NCBI GenBank assembly: GCA_003344405.1
Contig: NOWV01000117.1
Coordinates: 1-64,000, forward strand
DNA: 64,000 nucleotides
From: Trichoplax sp. H2
Lineage: Eukaryota > Placozoa > Uniplacotomia > Trichoplacea
Reading direction: 5' to 3'
A program made the translations under genes and the position numbers. Shown in pieces: positions 48,161 through 62,734 of the stretch; position 1 is the stretch's first letter; each line of letters opens with the position of its first letter. The notes under the pieces are model-generated. The model made no database searches, was not told the origin of the DNA, and worked only from the letters and a program-made list of their open reading frames with translations.

Positions 48161-50249
48161 TGTAAGGTATCAGTATTATTAGAAAATGGTTCATTCTCTT
48201 TTTCGATTATCTTTAAATACGAGTACAGTATCCAACATTCCAAATTGAAATTTCCAATGCAGTTGAAAATCTTAGGAGCTAAAAAATTTGTTTTAGTCTT
48301 TGCGCGAAGATTGATTACAAACAAAAGTAAACAACTAGCAGACAAAATAAATGTCAGGCACTAAAACAGAGAAACATGGAGTTTGACAGCTAGGCATACA
48401 TGATCAAAGTAGGATTACTACTGTTATTGAGAGTTTGATAATTCAACAAAATGTGATAGAAAGACACCAATACGTGAAAATAAATTTAAAAAGGAAATGG
48501 AAATAGTGGACATCGTTGTATGAGCAAAAATACCATAACTTAAGTCATTATTGAAGAGTATAATAACAATAGGCACGAATTATCGATTTTTTTCTGAAGA
48601 AGTTAAGGAAGTGGAGTTGCAATTTATCTAGCGATGAATTGCGCTGAAAATTCAATAATTTAAGAAATTGTGAAACCTTGAATGTAATGGGATGGGATAG
48701 AATGATGATAAATGGTGAAAATTTCCCTATGGTGTATTACTAAGGTTAATAATCTACACTAATCCAGACAATTTGTTGAAATGTGGAGTAATGATATATA
48801 TCATCATGAAAGGGTAAAAGCATTACATCAAATAGAAAGATACGAAGACTTGAATAACGAAGAGATATTGGCCAAGAAGAATTAATGCTACTGTCGAGGT
48901 AACCTTTAGTTAAAATGAGGGGACAAGAACATCAGCAGTTTGGTAATAAAGGGTATCCAAAAAAAATTAATCGGGGTTTCAAAATGTTTAAGTGTTTAGT
49001 GGTTAAATAGAAGAGAAAAACTGAGGCTGATGACGATAAAAATTAATTTATATCGTTGCTGAGATACCCAGTAGCTAAATAATAAATAAAAAATATCAAA
49101 ACTATAAGAAAAAATCTAATAAAATGTTAAAGAACTAGTAAACATTTACACTATAATTGAAAATCTGGCAATACACTGCGATGGTACAGAAAATGATATA
49201 CGAGTATATGGAAAGGAATAAAAGTGGCCTAAAGCGAATGAACCAGTGAGAGCATTACTATAATAGATATACACCATGATTTAGATCTAGCGGTTCAATT
49301 ATGAAGGAAAAAATCGAAGCAGAAGAGGCTGAGAACGAAATAAAAATCGCAACTAATTTTTATTAAAATGTGATTTATGTGACGGTCCAAGATCAATTGA
49401 TTCGATAGAAGATATAGGAAGTAAATAAAAAGGGGCTGAAACGGACATAAAACTGTATTATTGCTATAAGAGGACTATGTCTACTAGGGTAAATTTAGGA
49501 ATTTGTTAATTTAAATTTGAAATTCTGTCACTGAGAAATACTTTGGGACTAAAAAATTGAGAGCAATATTGGTAATATAAAATCTTCACCAAATAAAAAT
49601 ACACTGACGTACGACTATAAGATAATTATCACTGCTAGTGAAAATTTAGGAATTTCATAGTAAAGGATTAAATTGAAATAGACTCAAAAATATTGAGGTT
49701 TTATCAATGCGTAATATTCACAAATATTGCTACAAAATGATAATCAAAGGTTATTGTAAATTTAGGAATGTCATCGTAGAGAAATGCAATAGGGACAGGC
49801 TAGAAAAATGTGGTTTTATTACCAATACATAGTTTTCTTTTCTAATGAACATCTATAGTAACTGGGAAACTGGCCAAGAGAAACGGAGCAAATGGAATAA
49901 ATATCTGGTATTACCGCATTGCTAATTTAGTTCTAAATGGTGGACCGACGTTGAATATTTAATAGTTTTATAATTTGAGAAAAAAGAACATCCTAAGTTA
50001 AAAGGAAGATATTAAAAAAGCAAAGTAAAAATGGAAAGTGACGTTTATTTGGTCTTAATTATTAAAGCGCCATGACAGCCTTTCAATAACAGATTGCGAA
50101 ACGCAGCAATTGAGCGAAAACTACGCAATAAGAAGAAATTGAAATTGTTGACTGTCTTTCTATAGAACAGAGTCTAAAGATGCATTTTAATAGCGATGAA
50201 AATATTGTTCTCCTGCTCAATCAATCAGGATAGACAGCAGCTATGATTA

Positions 50250-50740
50250 CAAATCATTAAAATGCTATTCTGCTTTAGAGTAAAAATAGACTGATTTTTA
50301 GCTGTATTACACCAGTATACTGTCTCTAGTGATGGCTTCAATTTTAAATTGAATTTTGAAAAATAGTCCTGTAGATGGGCGTAAATGATTCGTCAGATTA
50401 ATGTATTGTAATCTATTTATTTTTGCAATTACTTTACAGTCACGATTACCAATGGTTAAAATACTGTTCTACAGAAATGTGGAAAAAGACTCCAGTTTAG
50501 CCTTATTACACATTTGTCATTTCTTAGATGATAGCTGCAATTTTAATTGAATTTTAAGGAATATTGTTAAATAATAAATCTATCATTACATTACTAGCCT
50601 GTCTTACGTGAAATTGACTGACATTCGCTTTTATTACAGATTTGCAATATCTTAGGTGATGGTAGGGTACTAATGTCAAATTGAGAATTCTTCTATCTAA
50701 ATCCCCGTAGAAAAGAAATGGAATTGATGTGATTGGGACC
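50250..50740. repeat. Diverged tandem array, about three units of 130-230 bases
   Basis: Copies near 50300, 50495 and 50628 share a 'ttttagcctattacacatt' segment followed by 'cttagtgatggctgcaattt' and 'aaattgaattttgaa(aa)ta'. Irregular spacing suggests internal deletions. Confidence 0.55.
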
Positions 50741-51756
50741 CATTTATTTTTTACTCTGGCCAGCACTTAAAGCTCGATATAGAGGCTCGACCACTTTATA
50801 TTCAATTTATGAGCAGAGCAGTAATGTTTCATTACTATGGCTGAGTGTCAAAAAAAATACTGTGGTAGAGTAAATGATGGCCACAGCCTTTGGTTCTCTC
50901 AGAAGAAATTATCTCTTCAATTTAGACTACATCATCACGGTTCTCTTTCTATATTGTTATGAATATTCCTGATTTAAAATAGCTAGCAACAAAATATAAA
51001 ACGCTCAATAGAATAGCATAGCGGAGTATGGGAACTGGTTAATCGTTGATAAATTTAACGGATCAAATCTATGTACATATTTCAAACTTTAAAAATTTAA
51101 AATCCAGTTCTTTAATTTCGGATTCTCGACGAAGACAATTTTAAAGGAAAAGGATTAAGGCTGGGTTACAGTCGATTCGTGTAGCCTTTCTATTGAAATT
51201 AGCCGCGATATGGCAATTTCCCAAATGGCTTAATTCATGTTTAGGTTATAGGAATTAGATACTTCTATTATTTTATTGACAAGTCCGATAGGTTGAAAAT
51301 ACAGTAAGTAAGATCTTTGCCGCATCTATCCCTTGATATTCATAATTTTCAGTACTGTTGGTTGGCTAAATAGGAGGTAGGCAGTTGCTAAAGCTGTAAC
51401 ATTTTAAGTCTTGGCTTTTGCCATTGGACTGATGCAATAAATAAGAAAGAATCAATTTCACCTACGGACATCCTTGATGCAGCTTATAAATAAAGATGCT
51501 AAACATGATGATATAAAATGACAACAATCTCTTCTTCTATAGCTTAATTAGTCTCTTCCGTCATTACAAGAATACAGTTAGTCTACAGCTTTAAATTCCC
51601 CTTGTCTTAGTCCATCTTTTGCAAACTTACATATAATTCTATACCATATAGGTACTGCCAATAAAATGAAGCCGTCATCTATCTAGTTAAGTGATGTTAG
51701 CTATAAAATAGTTGACGTAATCCATAGTAAAATCGGTAGAAAAACAATAATTTTTT

Positions 51757-52390
51757 TTAACTTATTCACTTGTTAGCTGCTCAAGCGGAAGTACATCAGA
51801 AATATTAAGTAGAGAATGACTTTATCTTGTGGTTATAATGATAGGATATTATAACTAAAAAGTAGGGGAAAAATACTGTTATCATTGATCAATACACGAC
51901 TTATTTCAACTTATTTATCTCTCGGATAATTATATGAAAGTAGAGTAGAAATGGAACGATCATACTTAGTTATTACCTCTATAAAAGCAGGAGATATCGT
52001 AACCGTAAAAAAATATGTAAGATCTGAGCTGCTATAGACAAATGAATGAATTATTCTAACCTATTCACCTCCTCTTTATTTCTGCGGAAGTCCATCAGAA
52101 ATACTAGGCAGCTAACGAATTAATATTAACGTATTTACTTTTTCGTTGTCAGCACAGAATTGTATTAGAAATATTAAGCAATGAAAGAATAATACTATCC
52201 TATTTATCCTTATTTATTTGTGTGAAAAGATATCAGAGATATTAAGAAAAGAAAAAATTATACTGACCTATTTACCTCTTAGTTATTCATACGGAAGTAT
52301 ATCACAGATATTAAGTCACGAAATAGTTATATTAACTTATTGATTGGTTATTTACTCGTGCCAAAGTAGTGCTAAAAGATGAAGCAGTAA
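51757..52390. repeat. Diverged tandem array, period about 68 bases
   Basis: One copy at about 51757 and at least five consecutive copies between 52058 and 52390. Each has 'cctatttacct' then 'gcggaagtacatcagaaata' and 'ttaag-aatgaaagaat'. The regular 65-71 base spacing is clear despite substitutions. Confidence 0.7.
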
Positions 52391-55149
52391 TCGATTATAG
52401 CTTACTATTATAATTACAAGTAAATGAAATGTTATAGTCAACGGGTAAATCAGAAGATTTACTGTCATTGATCGGATCATGTTATAATTAGTTGAAGTTG
52501 TTGACTTTTTTCTCGTTTATTCATGCGATTCTACTCTCGAAAAATGGTACAGCAAGCAATTACATCTTGTCTCACATTGCTAACTGTTTTAAATGCTATA
52601 AATGGGGGAAAGAGGGCGACTGATTTAATACTTTCGACTTTATCGAGTACGCTAGAAGAAGTTCAAGTTGGACGTAGTTTAACATTGGGCATCCCCTATT
52701 GAATTTCATGGAAATAAATTAGTTTAAAGATAAGATGGTGTAAAGATAGACTATGCTAGGCATTGGGATCAGTGTTGAAAAGAAAATGTTGGCGTTGGAA
52801 CCGAATAATACTTTGGTCTACAGAGATTTCGGTCTACATATTTTGATAAACGGGAGACAAGGTGGCCTAGATGACGAGCTTTAGTTTAATTATAGGACGA
52901 AGTTAGACAGTTTTAAAGTCAAAAAAGGAATAGCTAAGTGATGACAAAAATTTCTCGACCTTTTCAGATGCCAATAGCGATCAATGATTAATTTTCTTTA
53001 TTCTAATTACGCTTCTAGTTCGATTCTATCTTCATCATCAATCTATACTAATGGAATGATTCCCATTGATAGGAGTGAGTTGTTGTGGACAGACATTAAA
53101 TTTACGAGGAGGAGCACACTAGTATGCTATTAAGCTTGAACATAATCCAAAATTATATTATAAAAGTAGACCATCCTTATGCGTCACAAATTGAGTAATG
53201 TAAGGATAGAAATACTCATAGAGTGTATATATATATATATACGTATGTCTTCCAAGTTACTATCGTGATACTTTCACATTAAAAAACTAAATTAGAATTC
53301 AATCGAATATCGATAACCTAGCTATCTCAGAACCTTCTGCCTCACAAATGGGCAAAAGTAAGGAGAGAAAGATAGAGTATATATTTTCCATATCGCTCTA
53401 GATGTTCTTTTATATTTAAAAACTAAATCAATATCCAATGTCTGGGCTGATTAATATCCAACCATTCAAGTTAAATGAATAGATGGTCAATATTTCCAAG
53501 CCGTTTCAAGCAGCTGTAGCGCGAATATCGATACTTCAAGTATCCAGAACAATTAAGACTTGTACTACAACATCTTGAACACTTAATGGTAGAATCCAAA
53601 GTGAGAAATGACCATTTTATAAAATGTGAATAGAGTAACATCATTGAGTAGAATTATTCAATGATTGCAATGTAATAAGGTTTCACTTTTTACAAGTAAT
53701 TACTCAAAATTCCGTAGTAAATACAATAAGTAGTTGTGATCTAAATATGAGATAAACGCACGTTTAAGTGAAAAAAAGATAAAAAAAGATTGCCAGCTTA
53801 TTCTATTACAATACGTATAAATCTTGTTAGTTGCGAGTTTCTATTATAATTAGTGATAGAAGATTGTTACAATTTAACTGAATAGGCTAGTTGGTCTAGC
53901 AGTCTGTAAAAAAATTGTCGAAATGTGAAAGATTTTACCTTCGTATCCGTCTCATGTTTGCTTTGTATAATGACCTAGGAGGTGATTTTTTTTTATTTTG
54001 TATCGCTGTTGTTGTCTTTGTCCACTTCCAATTTAACTAAAATAGTATTAACGTCTCTTCCTTGCTAATGGATTACTTTAGACTAACGTTTTTTAATATC
54101 CTTTTAACATACTATTGAAGATGAGTGCGATTACCACGTTATAAAATAACCAGGATAGATAATATAGTATCTTGAATGTTGTTTGATCAAGATTTAATCC
54201 TTGTTAACTTTATTAAAATAGGCAACACATCAGTCGATGTGCGATAGAATACAGCGGTCAATAAGTGAAATTCGATGTTAGGGAAAATAGTCGTTAGATC
54301 AAAAGCAATACTATCATTCAAAAGAATCTATCCAAGTTTTCATTGTATTGTTGTTGTTATGGATCTTCTGCACTAACAAGAGGTTCAAGTATTAATCAAA
54401 GTAAGCTAACAGAAAATAAATTCTTTTCTTTGAATCAATTTTCAATTTGCTCTTATTATTTGGCAGTAATCATTAAAAAGGATTTATTATTCTATCTTAA
54501 TTGATTCATTGAATTAGATCAACTTTTAATGGTGATTGACAACTATTTTTGCCCACCCATTTTCATTCTTTATTAATTTATTAAAGAAATACTTGGAGTT
54601 CTTCTACCTGACAGTAATTGAATGTCGCAATATTCTCTGTATGTAGACAATAAATTATTAACTTGAATATTCATTTGAAATATAACCTGATCCAAGTACG
54701 CTGGAAGTTTTTACTTTATTACGGATAGTAAAATGGTCTAAATCGTGAAATAAATTAAACCATATTGAGAATTCCGTGATATAAATTAATTTCATGAGTT
54801 ATCTTCTTTTTCTGTTGGTAGAATCATTACCAAGAGCTTACTCCTTTATCTAATTTTAGCTACTTTTACAATGAGACAAAGGCGTACATGGTATTTGTCT
54901 ATGGTATAAATTGGTGGAAATACCCGTAGGTTGATTTCTACATAAGTTATGAAAATAAATGGGCGATAAGCTATAGTAATTCTATTGCTTTCTTTCACTT
55001 CTCAAATGGATGAAAGAGTTATAACTTGGCTTCCATTTGATTGTAGTATAGCGTAAAGTTACCATGACTTTTCGCCTGCCCCACAAATCTGAGATAGTGT
55101 TTGATTCTCTACATGATTCATGAAATAGGTTAAAATAGAAGATGACTGA

Positions 55150-55690
55150 TTGCAAATCGATTGCTAGCCTTCATTTTCAATCGAATGAAACAATTATAAA
55201 TAGACTACGGCTGATTGTAAAAATGACGTAAGTACAGCTGGTATATTTGGCCTACTATCTAGTTGGTAATTCTAGAACTGATTTTTATTTATAAATTATG
55301 AAATAAATGAATGCTGAAGACGATGATCATTCTATTCACAGCTAGTCTACGACTTGTTCCCATTCAGTAAATTGATTAGGCTGATTTTATAAATAATCCA
55401 AGTGATGGAATGAATTAATTAAAGTTGAAGGCAACTATAGATAATTCTGTTGGTGTCCATCCTTTACTAACTGATTAACTCTTTGATTATAAAATGATGC
55501 AAGTCATATAACTATTACTTAGCTTGCTATCTATCCAGTAAATCTGTGAAGCTGACTTTATTCATAAACCGTGAAATAATTTAAAGCTGAAGACGATGAA
55601 TGAATATTCCATTGAGATACAACTACTATGTAGCTTATTCTCTATCCTGTAAATCTCAATTGTAGCAAACTTCAATATCAATTTCATACT
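55150..55690. repeat. Diverged tandem array, period about 115-125 bases
   Basis: Repeated blocks contain 'ctgattttatttataaatta', 'tgaaataaat', 'gctgaagacgatgat' and an 'tagcttgctatctatccagt' segment, seen near 55280, 55380, 55490 and 55555. Related fragments occur upstream from about 54700. Confidence 0.55.
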
Positions 55691-56263
55691 TCAGTAAATA
55701 AATATATAAATAACTTCCTATTTCATTTAGGACGAAAAACAAAGCTAATATTCATCTATTCATTAATTCTATGATACTTTTCAATACTCAAATGTAGATT
55801 AATCACAAAATAAGGTTGAAGATGAATCGGCGTGATTTCATTGCTCTCTCAGTATCTTTCAATAAGATTGAACATTCCAATTAAGCTTCTATCTTATTTT
55901 AGAATAACTCATACAGTTGGTTGATATAAATATTTACCACTAGACCTACGTAATATTTTAGTACCTAGTCCGTGGCATAAATTTGTTCATTTTATCCAGT
56001 CTAGCACAATGTCTGCAAGCGTGATAATGATTCCATTTACATCATAAAGAAATTATCGTTTATTCTACTCGAAATTATATATAATCACAGAGCTTTCAGT
56101 ACTTTCGTAGAGGTAGGTATTATGACATAGTCTTTGATAGTTGATAAGTAAATAAAAAGCAGTCATACTCTAACTACCTGCACTTATCACTGTCTACTCA
56201 TATGATGTAATTTATGCGCAGGAAAGCAGATATAATATAGTAATCTCGTTTCTAAGTTAAGTT

Positions 56264-56440
56264 CAATATTAAAATTTCTCCAAAGCTCTATTGAATTAAA
56301 TAATTAAAAAATGGTTTGCTTCGTATGCAATATTGCAGTTTGCCAATTCAGTTCAATATTAGAATTTGCTCAAAAGTTCTAACAAATTTAATAATTTAAA
56401 AATAACTTATTTTGCAGGTAATATTACACTTTGTTAAAAT
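56264..56440. repeat. Direct repeat, two units of about 90 bases
   Basis: Both copies begin 'gttcaatattaaaatttctc' (or 'agaatttgctc'), contain 'attaaataattaaaaa' and end with 'atgcaatattgcagtttg' or a variant. Confidence 0.65.
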
Positions 56441-57224
56441 ATAAGCAAGACTGAAATGAATGGATAATTCGATGCTAGAGTTAGGAATTCCGCATTTTCC
56501 TTCATTAGCATACCTAAAGTTAAGTTAGAGCTAGGCCAATATTAAATACCGTAACTAATTCAAGTCTATTCCTCTACTTTGATGAATACAATTATATTTA
56601 AAACAGATTTATCTCCATATGTATATATTAATTACCATTAGCTGACTACTTTATCTTACAGTTAATTTAGGTGAAAGCGGCTGTCAATACTGTAGTTAAG
56701 TTTTTTGAACTATTTCACAAGTAATGCTCACAAGTATATAGTACTTTGTTCAAATATACCTTCACTTCCATATATCGACTAGTTAACTGGCTTATCCAAG
56801 ATAGTGTAAGCGATTCAGTTATAAATACCAAGTTAATATAGGGTTTGTTGAATTGTTCGAATGAGTTTAATTATCTTCCCTACAAGAATACCTTCACTAC
56901 TACTCAGCAGCTAACTTCTTTCCTTTCGTAAGTTAACGTAAGTTAGCCCAACTTTATGCTCTGTAGGTAGTTCAATAAAATTTAAACTTCTTTGATAGAT
57001 ATAACTACATTTCAGATAAGTGCATATTTACCTTCACTTATCAGTTAGCTAACATAAAGTTAATTTAAGTTAAGCCAGCTGGTAACTAGTATTTGACATA
57101 TTCGTCGCTAAATAACTTTTTATAGACCATTTCTTTGTAAATATAATTATTCGATATCATTAAGCTCTATAGTCTCCGCCCAAATTCAAAATAGTAACTT
57201 ATAATTCTCATCATAGAAGACTCC

Positions 57225-57440
57225 ATCCTTGGTTATGGCTTAGGAAAGCGAGCTTCCGCATTTTCACTGAGTCAAAGATTGTTATGGTTATTGCAATTAT
57301 TTCTTGTACGAATAGCGAAAAAGATACTCTATTCTTGGCTATATCTTGAGATAGCGAGCTGCTATATGTTACTGAATCAAAGATTGTTGTGGTTATTCCA
57401 ATTATTTCTAGTATAAATGGCGGAAGAGATGAAGCCCTAC
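57225..57440. repeat. Direct repeat, two units of about 110 bases
   Basis: Copies share 'cttggttatggcttaggaaa' / 'cttggctatatcttgagata' followed by 'gcgagct' and then 'gagtcaaagattgttatggt' with 'ttattgcaattatttcttgt'. The repeat stays open in one minus-strand frame and so creates a 77-codon repetitive frame; it is not called as a gene. Confidence 0.75.
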
Positions 57441-58291
57441 ACATACTACTTGATTAATGAGCCAATTTCTCCTTGTTAAAATATCTTATAAGGACAAAAG
57501 ATATACAGCACAACTAAATTTATGTTGAATAATGTTGTAGATGGTTGTTGTGAGCTATTCTAAGTGCGTTTCTATTTAATTAATACGATTCCAATCGATC
57601 ATAAGTCACCCATTGAAAGCAGTCAGGTAATAGCTGCGCCAGTAAGGTATTGATGTTAATATTTATTTTATAAAAATAGAGATATGGCTTAAAATCTATA
57701 AGAATAATTTTGAAAAGTATATTGGCAGAAGTTGAAAGGTGCTCATGTTTACTACGTCAGTCTTTTTATCATTTCTGTAGTATCAATTTTGCCATCTAAT
57801 TTCATCATCAAATCATGTAATATTGAAAAGTCATGAATTATTTTTCTATACGTTACAATTATAGGTCTATCGAATAAATAAAGTCATTTTATGCAATTTA
57901 GGAATCAATAAATTATATTGCATTATTTTTTAAACATTGATCTAGAATTGACACTGCGGAATATTCCGGAAAAAAGAAACACTGTTAAACTATTACATTA
58001 TAATGTAACCAAAATGTTTAGAAGAATATCATGACTCATTATATTTTCATTCCAGAACTAATTATTTGATATTAGCAATTCTAGAATCATTCTCTATATT
58101 TTGGATTATAATCTATCGAATCGTACAAAGTCTATACATGTAACTTTAAGGATCAGTTAATCACGTATCAGCATTTCCGAATATCTACCTAAATGCTATC
58201 TTGTGTAGTATTTCTCTGGTACCGGTATTTTATTGAAAGATTTAGAAAAATATGAAGCTTAAAATTTATAATTTATGTAAAAGTATTATAG

Positions 58292-58726
58292 CTCATTGAC
58301 CTTTCTATTAAATGTTTGCTTATCAATTTGCTAGCAGAAAAGAGCGATCGTGAGGTAGTACAAATGCCTATTGGAGATTACTTTAAACAATATACTGTAC
58401 GATTTAAGTTCTGTACTCGTTCGAACAATTATGGAGAAATCTTTTACAGTGATAAGACATATAAGATATCTCATATGTCGTATTTGCGACAATTTCTAGT
58501 AGTAGCAATTGATGACGTTTTGAGGTGTCAGCGAAATGGAAAGCTACCTTATAAATTTGAGATTAACAAACGAGTATATCAGTAATTTTCAAGTGTCTTA
58601 GCAGAACGTGATAAAGTAAAGGTATTGCAAAGAGCACATAAAGAAAACCCGTGGTATTCTAATATCGTTATAGATTGTCATTGCTTAGTTAAAAATCGGA
58701 AAGGAAAGTTTATCATTCGTAATTAA
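58292..58726 (+). pseudogene. Orphan protein-like frame interrupted by one stop codon
   Basis: I do not recognise the family. After an acceptor-like site (tattatag, ending 58291) the frame reads AEKSDREVVQMPIGDYFKQY, then YTVRFKFCTRSNNYGEIFYS and HMSYLRQFLVVAIDDVLR up to TAA at 58583-58585. The same frame then stays open for 46 more codons with equally protein-like sequence (VLAERDKVKVLQRAHKENPW, IVIDCHCLVKNRKGKF) to TAA at 58724-58726. The two halves share frame and composition, which stands out against the repeats around it. The simplest reading is a decayed or single-stop pseudogene exon. A programmed readthrough or a sequencing difference is possible but unsupported. Confidence 0.4.
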
Positions 58727-61700
58727 TGAATACGATGTAAGTGTATAGAGATGAAAGGATACAAATTGAAACGACGATACTGAAGAAAGAAGATATGATT
58801 TTTGTCTATTTTCCTTCAATTGATACCTAATTAAATAATTCTGTTGATAATTGATGTTATAGCTTGGAAATTGAGTGTAAACTACACGGATTTAAATAAT
58901 AGCAAACAGTAAAACAGGGTAAAAGAGCAGTCTTATCAAAGTTAATGTCAGGAGAGCCCACTAATCAATAGCTTCACATATGGTTGTGTAACCTTTTCTC
59001 AAAACTTTGTAATCACGATTTGAAAGGGCTTAAATTTATCTCTACTACTCTGCCATCTTCTCTTACCTTTCTAGTCAAGATAGATTTGAAAGCTGTTTTG
59101 TTCAATATCAATATCTAAAGAAAAAAATCAAATATTATCGTGATGATCTTTGCGATATAATAGGTGCTCATAAACGAAGTCTCCTTCAAGTTACGATTAG
59201 TAATTTCTAGTAAAATATTGTCGTTGTTAAAATTTGTTTTCTTCCGTGTATAAATTCTATTCTGTATGGTCATATTGGTCAGCTTTTATTTTAGAATTAC
59301 CCATTATGGCAATGATTGAAGTTTATTTTAATTAATAGTTCCGCTACCGATATTACTTGTCAAGTAAAAGCCTCGAATAATTATTTACACTTCCTATCAT
59401 ATTTTCCTGAATTACATTTTAAATGATGAAATTACTGTGAACTCTTACTAAGAAGTAGCTATCTATCAGTAGAACAGTTTCTCTCTTAAGATTTTTCTAA
59501 TTCTAGATTTCAATAAAAGGAGAGATAGTAATCAACTTCTGCACTCTTGAACAGAAGTAACTATAAGTAAGCGATAAGGTTCCTAAGGATCATGACATCA
59601 ATGATAGACATCCGAAATGACGAATTGAAATATCTTGGCGATAGACGTTACACAAACTGGTCTATCAGTTCAGTATCATGTAACTCTAGTACAATGGCTA
59701 ATTTTCAGTTGGTCATTAGAATCAAGCAGATTGAACTATCGAAGAATTGGTTTAATCTACGCGATTAGCCGATTACCTTACTTTCACTCATTCATACCAA
59801 GTTTACAGTCATTAGCCTAAGACAAACAACTGTGCATGACTAAAACTCGAACATCGACAGTATAATATAAAGCTAGATTCACAGCTTTAATTCAATATCA
59901 TCATAAAATCGAATTACGTGTAGCGCGTTATATACGTTAGTTTTAGTGATTATTTCATTATGATTCAACTATTTTACTGAAGAGTGGAATCCATGTTTTA
60001 CACTCAAGATCTATGATGAAATTCACCTCTAGCTTATGCTTAAGTAACATTACACTTGTACGCTAAATACTTGAAACTATCTCATTGTGATATAAACTAC
60101 CAAGAAATAGAATTCATTAAAGGAAAAAATATCAAGAATTACGCATTCACGATAATAGTATAGTTGAATTTTAATGTTGGTTTTCAAGGAGGACTTAAAA
60201 GAATCTAAGTTAAGGACGAGTTAGAATAAAAAAATTATTATTTTGACTATCCTGGCACTTACTGTAGGTATTGTATTTATTATATTGACTCTCAATAATC
60301 AACTATGAGTTATTGAATTTCTATATAAAGTTAGGAGTCGGATTTGTTTGATGTTCGTTTCCCCATGCACAATTTATGATTCCTAGCATGGCTGGAGGAT
60401 AGCCATCATGACTAACTTAGCAGTACTAGTACTTGATTTTATGCAAAGATGAATCGATTAAAATACTAAAGCCAATGAAATTGTGAATATGTAAATGCTT
60501 TAACTGAAGGAAAGATAGCTACTTGCAATGAAGCTAAGGTAGATAGTTATACATAGCGGGTAAAAGAAAAAGAGAGCGGTTCAAACCTTAAATGCAAAAT
60601 TAGAATCAATTAAATTGTTACTATTAGCCATTGACCTGGAACAAATCTCGGTCACAAGACAAATATAGATGTCTTTACTTTTAAATTGACATGCATGGAT
60701 AGTGCAAGGATTCCTTGATATGCATTTTTATGTGTTTTTAGGGAAACCAGACCTGGGATAAGTTACAACTATGCAAATCAAGTAGGGTTCGCATTTGACC
60801 GTGACTCACTTTATATAAATGCGTCATGCTATGCTTTAGTTATTCATCGTCATTATATGTAGTGCATTTGATTTCTTTTGTAATTACATAAGCTAATACA
60901 CTATGATATAAATTAGAGATATTAAGGATTTTCGCCCACAAGTTAAGACAGTAATAAGAGCTATATTTATAGATAGTAATTACCCCTAAATTTGTTGTAC
61001 CGTTAGTTCATGTTTCAAGTTGATACCGATTGATTTATTTAATTTGATCAGAATACGTATCATTTAGTCATTCTACACGTTAGACTAACGAGGTAATGCG
61101 ATATCAGAAAATAGATTAAAATGTTCTATTAACAAAAAATACATTTGGGCATGATTTATAAAAAGAAACAGCGTGAACATAAGAAATTATCTCTATTTTA
61201 TTGTACCGACACAATTATGAACATGGTGTTATAGTTCACTTTTTAGATAGTGTTTTTATTACCTTAACAGTTCTTGTCTTGAATGAAGGCGAACAATTCG
61301 ATTGGTTTGAGTTGTTATTGATGATTCGAGATGAGATAGATCAGACTTGTAACTGGAATACTAGGTTGAAAGGTTACTCGATGTCTTAGCGCGATGAGTA
61401 TTGATTCATAAATTATACTTACTTTCTGCGATAGTATATGGATCAAATAAGTAACGCATGATTTCTCATCAAGTCGCTTATGATTACGAATGTTGATTGC
61501 TCAGACTTAGTGACTAATAGGAATGAACGATTGAAAACAAGTTCAATATGTAAATTGCACGTCAAAAAAGGATTGAATGCGTATAAATGCAATTAGACAG
61601 ATCGGGCTGTCAATCAAATTAATCAATTTTCAATAATAAGGAAAGATACATTCGTTGCGTCCTTTATTTGCACACAAATTAAGGTGAATAACAGATGTTT

Positions 61701-62734
61701 TAATTTTTCCATCTGTTTCTATTTTAACTCGACGGCATCATATTTAATTGAATCAAGTTTTCCTAAAGTATAATTAGCATTATGATTGAGACGTGGGAAT
61801 ATTTGCCTAAATATCAATTTCCATTGAAATAAGATCTAAGTTGAAGAGCTAAGTAGAGTGTTTCTATATAAAGTTAGATTCAAATCAACTGATGATCGCT
61901 GCTATTTTTATACATTTATTGGATCAATAAGAGGTCAGGATAATTTGATGTCATGTAAACTTATGGCTGGCTTATAGTACTGTAAAGGGAGAATCATTCT
62001 AGTAAAAATACCAATCAAATTGCCTTATTTATAAAATATCGATATACCTGTATAGTTTAAAATGATTCCGTAAACTTTGTTTGTGAAACTTGCAAGTTAA
62101 TACTATTTAGCCTAGGGCAACAACTTTTTTTGCGTGCTAGTGTTACTTTATCCGTACTCATACCATTTCATTACAATTCCTTTTAAACTTGAATATAGCT
62201 ATAAAATTCTCTTTTCTGTTCTAGTCGGCCAATTAATACCCATAGCTAAGATGTTGTTTATAGAAGCACTTTAGTGGATGAATACGTATTCTTGTGATGG
62301 ACTCATCGATATCAGCAGTCTACAGTAGAGCTAGTAAAGAAATTTATTCATCTAGATGTATTTAATTAATTTTTAGATAGTAAATTATTCTTTTATTTTT
62401 GTTATATGCGTATTCCTCACTCGATCTATTTAATTACAGTAGTCTTTCGATAGTAAATTATTATTTTTTATTTTTATATTATCTACAAGCAAGCAATGGC
62501 CATCATCTCTAGCGGCAGATCATCAATCTGATATAGTTAATATAGTGGCTATTTATTTGATTCTATCAAGTCTATTATGACATGGTTAGTCAGTCAGGAA
62601 TAATAGAATCTACTTAAAAGTTCTTCATCGTAACAATGATATTGAGGATTTCTTTTACCCGTCGTTACTAAAGGTATGAGGATGATTAGCAAATAAAAAT
62701 AGATGAAGACAATGGCTAAGGTTACTGATGGTTT

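Noticed and set aside
57211-57444. 77-codon minus-strand frame with a duplicated peptide
   Set aside because: Generated by a two-unit direct repeat in otherwise non-coding DNA.
61201-61389. 62-codon plus-strand frame
   Set aside because: No ATG start, no splice context and no family resemblance; compatible with chance.
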